Assembly: GCA_029216955.1 (NCBI GenBank)
Contig: JANAVB010005597.1
Span: 46,763,820-46,827,819, forward strand
Reading direction: 5' to 3'
Source: Iris pallida
Lineage: Eukaryota; Streptophyta; Magnoliopsida; Asparagales; Iridaceae
Length of the DNA stretch: 64,000 nt
Shown here in pieces: positions 59,515 through 64,000 of this stretch. The translations under genes and the position numbers were made by a program. The notes beneath the pieces were generated by a model, which did no database searches, was not told the origin of the DNA, and saw nothing but the letters and a program-made list of their open reading frames with translations. The first letter of the stretch is position 1. Each line of letters starts with the position of its first letter.

Positions 59515-61394
59515 TGGGTTAAGTTTGTGTTACACGGCTTATGACATAAGTCTAGGCTCCCAAATGACTTGGTCGTTCAAAAGTCGAACGCATGCGTGGC
59601 ACGTTTTCGCAATGCGAGGCTCGACGCAGCCTTTACTCGTCGAATCGTTGTGCGTTTAAGTCAGGCAAGTTATGTTAGGCTATCGGAGTGGTAGCAAGCA
59701 CGGTCCTACGAGTTCCTCGGTTGGGTATAACCACATAGTCTTACGGTCTCAAGGCCCGTCATATAAAGTATGACTTGGTTGGTTTAAGGCACGATGCACG
59801 GACATAGTGTTTAAGGCATGAACCACGGTTGATTTAATGAGTTTGTGGAAGAAAGGACTATCGAATAGGCATTCATGAGTTGAATGTAATAATATGGTAA
59901 CATGGAAATAATGCTCACGACCGTGGGTCGTCGAGGGGTCTCAAATGATAGAAGTCTTGATATTGGTTTTGAAAGAGATGGTAACACAAAAGAAGGATGA
60001 CTGTGTGAGACGTCAGTTTGAGTCGAGTCTTGCATGGTCATTGGACAACTTATCGACAAGGAAGAGTTTCTACGAGTGGCAACCCTGGGCGCCATGGGAC
60101 CGCGTCGTTCCGGAGGGAAACACGGTATAGCCGTAGCTGGACGAACCGTTCGGATTATTCGAGAACTTTCTTCGGGGCTAGCTACTTGCGTTGAAAGGGT
60201 TGCCAAATAACAAGACTATAAGTCTACGATAGCATGTGGTGTTAGTGACCAATTCATATAGATAGGTCGGCACGAGCGGCAATCCGCGTGTGTGCCTTTG
60301 GATTTAGTCTAGTTGAATGTGTGTATGGTTGGAACACAAAATATTTGAGCCTAATAATTGGCTGCAATGTAGGCGGCGTGCTTCGGCACAAGATGCAGCG
60401 TCGAGTCTTGAGTTGTCGGCATATAAGTTGCATAAGTTGGTTTGAATTGTCTTGAGTTTAAGTCAGGAAACGCCGTAAGGCAAAGTCGGTCGAGTGACAT
60501 TTAGTCCACATGTCCTGATTTGGGTCAGTTGGTGATTGAAGTAGAAAGGGCCGCGAGGCGGCGATATGATTAAGTCTCATTGAGTTGCGAGGCACGACCT
60601 CAACAAGGACTTATACCACGGACACACGGGAATGGAGTCTTATCGCGTAGTTGTGTCTCTGATTTTAAGTCATAAGGCAAGCACGACTTGATAGGTTAAC
60701 GATGTTGAGTCGACATTGTTGTCGCAAGCACGGGATGGTCTAGAGACACAAATTGGGCCAAGGCATCGGTCCTAAAATTGATCCTAAGGCAAGACTAGTA
60801 AGACAATCATAAAGGGACTATGTTGCACAAAGTAAATCAAACGTGTTGGTTTTGTATGGGTGGACGAGGAGTTCATTCCACCAGTACAGTTGAGTACTGA
60901 CACTCACACAGTTTCCATGTGCAGGCACAGGTAGAAGCTCGTGGCGCGAAGCTCGCTTGGATGCGTCGAGGCACGGAGTTTCTTGGCGATTCGAAGCGTA
61001 CGGCCGCATGGAGTCAAGACTTATACGGGACATAATGTATGGACGTCGCCTTCCAAAGCATCCGCTGGCTCAAGACTTGTATTGAGAGATGAGAGAGAGC
61101 TGAGTGACTTGTAATGTAAGATGAGTGAGCTTGAGAGACTTGTAAATCTTGGCCTTGCGCCCTATTGTAACCTTTGTTTCAACATCAATAAAGAGCTTCT
61201 TTTGAATAACTTGTGTTTTGTTCTAATTTTTGCTGCTATTATTCAATGTCTCTGCATGGGACTTCTGTGCGATGACCCCGTCACAGCCGCTGAAATCGGC
61301 CGTTATGGAACCCGCCTTGCACGAGCACAATCTAGGCTCGTGTGGCATCATGCCTTAGCGAGGACGATCGCTCCTACGGGAGCGGGGCGTGACA
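59515..61394 (+). repeat. solo LTR 4, right part
   Basis: Continues from 39036 and ends GGGAGCGGGGCGTGACA, matching the LTR 3 end GGGGCGTGACA. Related to LTR 3 at GGTCATTGGACAACTTATCGACAAGG (60037), AACACGGTATAGCC (60119) and ATGTGGTGTTAGTGACCAA (60233). TCTAC follows at 61395-61399. The AATAAA-like CAATAAAGAGC at 61183 may be its polyadenylation region. No coding region. Confidence 0.85.
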
Positions 61395-62243
61395 TCTACA
61401 ACTACTCAGAAGTGATCGAGGTGGAGAGTATAGGTCTCATAAATTCGCATCGTTCTGCAGAGAACGTAGAATTGTTAATGAGACGACTGCTCTGTACTCC
61501 TCTCAATCAAATGGTGTTTCAGAAAGGAAGAACAGAACGTTAACAGAGATGATGAACTCTATGTTGTTGACTGTGGATCTTCCAAATTGCTTCTGGGATG
61601 AAGTAGTGCTTATTGATACTCTGATTCTGTATAGAGTATTGTATGCAACTTTCGATGTCACTCCTCATGAACTCTGGTTCAAGGTCAGACCCAACTTGAA
61701 TGTTATTCGAGTGTGGGAGTGTCTGGCATATGTGAAGCTTCCAAATTTAAAGATTCAGAAGCTAGGTACAAGGACTACGAAGACAATCTTCCTGGTTATG
61801 CCAAAAAGAATAATGCTTGGAGGTTCCTTGATATTGAATCTAATCATCTCATTGAGTCTCGCAATGCAGAATTCTCTGAAGATAAATTTGCAAGGCACAA
61901 GAACATTATTTTTGCTGATATTCCGGAGAACATTATGAGTGCACATGAGGCTGAAGCTCCTTATAGCGATGTAGTCCAAGAAGTTTTTGTTGTAAGAACA
62001 ACTATTGAACCAGAACTCATAGAACCTGTGTCTAAGCGAATGAGGAGACAGAAGGACTTCGGAGATGATTTTATCACCTATCATGTGGAAGCAGATCCGC
62101 TTACCTACGATGAAGCTATGAAGACCAGAGATGCTGTCCTCTGGAAGGAGGCTATTAATGATGAGTATGACTCAATAACCTCCAACAACACGTGGGTGTT
62201 GGTCGATCTGCCTGAAGGAGCAAAATTAATCAGATGTAAATGA
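61395..62243 (+). pseudogene. copia integrase C-terminal half and spacer
   Basis: Resumes with LLRSDRGGEYRSHKF (second catalytic Asp), SQSNGVSERKNRTLTEMM (catalytic Glu) and DLPNCFWDE, FDVTPHELWFKVRPN. A frame change near 61795 (GYAKKNNAWRF continues in the other frame) leads to SRNAEFSEDKF and the start of the RT domain, DEYDSITSNNTWVLVDLP. The TGA at 62241-62243 replaces the Trp of the usual CKWIFK motif (G to A). Confidence 0.8.
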
Positions 62244-63635
62244 ATCTTCAAGAAGAAGATGAAATCTGATGGAACTGTTGATAAGTTCAAGGCTAGGTTG
62301 GTAGCCAAGAAATTTTCTCAGAAGCAAGGGATTGATTACTTTGACAATTATGCTCCAGTAGCATGGATGACGACCATGATCAGGATGTTGATTGCTCTAA
62401 GTGCAATTCACAATCTAGTTATTCATCAAATGGATGTTAAAACTACTTTCCTAAATGGTGAGTTGACCGGAGAGATTTACATGCAACAACCAGAAGGATT
62501 CGTCGTTGAGGGCCTCGAAGACAAAGTCTGTAAGTTGGTAAAATTTTTGTATGGTCTGAAGCAAGCTCCCAAGATGTGGCATGAGAACTTTGATAAAGTC
62601 ATAAGATCAAACGGCTACAGGCTCAGCGAGACGGACAAATGTGTATACACAAAGTTCGTTGACGGAAGAGGAGTTATCGTTTGTCTGTACGTGGACGACA
62701 TGCTGATCTTGGGTACAAATCTAACCAGTGCCACTGAGACAAAGAAGTTTCTCTCGTCTAAGTTCAGCATGCAGGACTTAGGGGAAGCTGATGTTATCCT
62801 AGAGATAAAGATCATCCTGACGGAAACTGAAGTGGCATTGTCACAGTCTCATTACATTGAGAAGATGCTCACACCCTATGGGTATCAGGATCTTCCAAGG
62901 ATAGATACGTCGTATAGGTGTGACAAGAAGCTGAAGCCAAATCCAACGAAAAGAGTCAGACAGTTAAAGTATTCACGCATCATCGGGAGTTTGATGTATG
63001 CGACTACTGCCACAAGGCCTGACATAGCTTTTACTGTGAGGATGCTGAGTCGATTTATGAGCAATCCAGGTGTGGAGCACTGGAAACCGTGAAGAGGGTC
63101 ATGAGATACCTCAAAAGGACTCAGAAGTATGTACTGCACTACTGCGGAGATCCAACAGTAGTAGAAAGCTTCATTGATGCAAGCTGGTATTCAGAAGTAG
63201 AGAGTGAAAGGTCCACAGGAGGATACATATTCTAAATGGGTGGAGCTGCTATATCGTGGAAGTCAAAGAAGCAGTCTATGCTCTCACACTCGTCTATAGA
63301 ATTTGAGTTTTATGCACCAGCAGCTGCAGCAGATGAAGCAGAATGGCTTCAGGAGCTTATGTATGATCTTCCTATGGTTGGTACGCAGATTCCGGCAGTG
63401 CCAATTTACTGCGACAACCAAGCGACTGTATCGGTGGCATCAAATGACATCTTCAATGGTAAGAAGAAGACTGTGCAATTAAGGCATAGGTCGGTCAATG
63501 ATCTTATTAAAAAAAGGAGTTATTGTCGTGGTGGATGTTCGGAGCCAGGAGAATCTGGCGGATCCGATCACCAAAGGTCTCAAGCGTCAGCTGGTCGAGG
63601 ACTTAGCAAGAAAAATATACTTGAAGACGTTCTGA
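62244..63635 (+). pseudogene. copia reverse transcriptase and RNase H
   Basis: Ty1/copia order: KARLVAKKFSQKQGIDYFD, HQMDVKTTFLNGELTGEIYM, KLVKFLYGLKQAPKMWHENF, the catalytic LYVDDMLILG (about 62690), SQSHYIEKML and the TRPDIAF block; RNase H FIDASWYSEVESERSTGGY, GGAAISWKSKKQSMLSHSS, YCDNQATVSVASND. Breaks: a one-base loss near 63090 (HWKP then stop), TAA at about 63233, and an extra base in the A-run near 63507. Past it the natural end continues in the other frame (ENLADPITKGL) to TGA 63633-63635. Lineage is not assigned with confidence; it resembles Tork-like copies. Confidence 0.85.
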
Positions 63636-63752
63636 TATTGTGTCTCTGCAATCCTACCATAAAGTTTTGTGCTATTAGTTCAAAGAGAAATCTACTAGGC
63701 ATCTAGCTTTTGGTTCAAGGGAGGATCACTGACTGGAAGAATATCAGGTGCA

Positions 63753-63956
63753 GTGGGCAATCCTTTGGTATACTACGGGTTCACGGACCTAGAACTACTA
63801 TTAGTGGGCAGTCCTCTGGATATTGCTCGGTCACGTACCCAGAACCACTGTTAGTAGGCAATCCTTTGGAATATTGTAGGGTTTCAGACCCAGAACTATT
63901 GTGAGTAGGCAATCCTTTGGGACCTTGCCGGATTGTGAACCCAGAACCATTGTTGT
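63753..63956 (+). repeat. four 51-bp tandem repeats after copia pol
   Basis: GTGGGCAATCCTTTGG, GTGGGCAGTCCTCTGG, GTAGGCAATCCTTTGG and GTAGGCAATCCTTTGG begin at 63753, 63804, 63854 and 63905, each unit ending CCTAGAACTA/CCCAGAACCA-type words. They lie between the pol end and the expected 3' LTR, which is beyond the window. Confidence 0.88.
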
Positions 63957-64000
63957 CTACTGTTTGTTCGTTGTAGAGAACAAAGTCATGTGAGAGGATG

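Noticed and set aside
63753..63956. CRISPR-like array
   Set aside because: Units are contiguous 51-bp tandem repeats without unique spacers, in a plant retrotransposon.

Overview
The window reads as nuclear DNA of a flowering plant, from a gene-poor, transposon-packed region. Every long coding stretch I can assign belongs to a transposable element. The exceptions are a decayed plastid 23S rRNA insertion and a few exon-like scraps. The plant features are chromodomain-bearing Ty3/gypsy elements with 3.4-4 kb LTRs, CACTA (En/Spm) elements with plant-type subterminal repeats, a Tat-type gypsy with a second RNase H, a Ty1/copia element, MITEs and plastid DNA in the nucleus. I see no intact host gene and cannot name the species.

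Layout. (1) 1-14305: a Tekay/Del-like gypsy element on the minus strand. Its 5' LTR is complete (10327-14305), its 3' LTR is cut by the window edge (1-256), and a CACTA element (1147-6100) sits in its integrase. (2) 14306-18123: two further truncated gypsy LTRs, ending at a 13-base N gap. (3) 18137-24088: T-rich and anonymous DNA, a copia-type solo LTR (19633-20820, repeat AATAT) and two MITEs. (4) 24089-31778: a 7.7 kb CACTA element (duplication TAG) holding a 3.4 kb gypsy solo LTR (duplication GCTTC) and about 2.7 copies of a 1.03 kb tandem repeat. (5) 32035-32640: plastid 23S rRNA fragment. (6) 32852-38400: copia-type LTR pieces, then a Tat-like element ordered pol, LTR, gag. (7) 38400-63960: a deep nest. 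A copia integrase is split by a 2.35 kb solo LTR (duplication TCTAC). That LTR is split by a full-length Tekay-like element (39037-59509, duplication CCCCA). That element's gag is split by a third chromovirus (43135-51149, duplication GGTGG). The copia pol resumes at 61395 and ends in four 51-bp tandem repeats.

How it fits together. No operon or host pathway is present. The elements form a relative insertion clock. By eye, LTR divergence is about 1.8 percent in the innermost element and about 2.3 percent (first 640 bp) in the one around it, which agrees with the nesting. All pol genes are broken. In the Tekay-like and Tat-like copies the stop codons are nearly all explained by single C-to-T or G-to-A changes, as expected for methylated silenced DNA.

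The observations I would follow first are a short spliceosomal intron at one identical position of the integrase in both Tekay-like elements and absent from the third chromovirus; a conserved TGG-starting block after their 5' LTRs that is not the initiator-Met primer site; and the interior of the larger CACTA. All divergence figures and alignments were made by eye; no searches were run.
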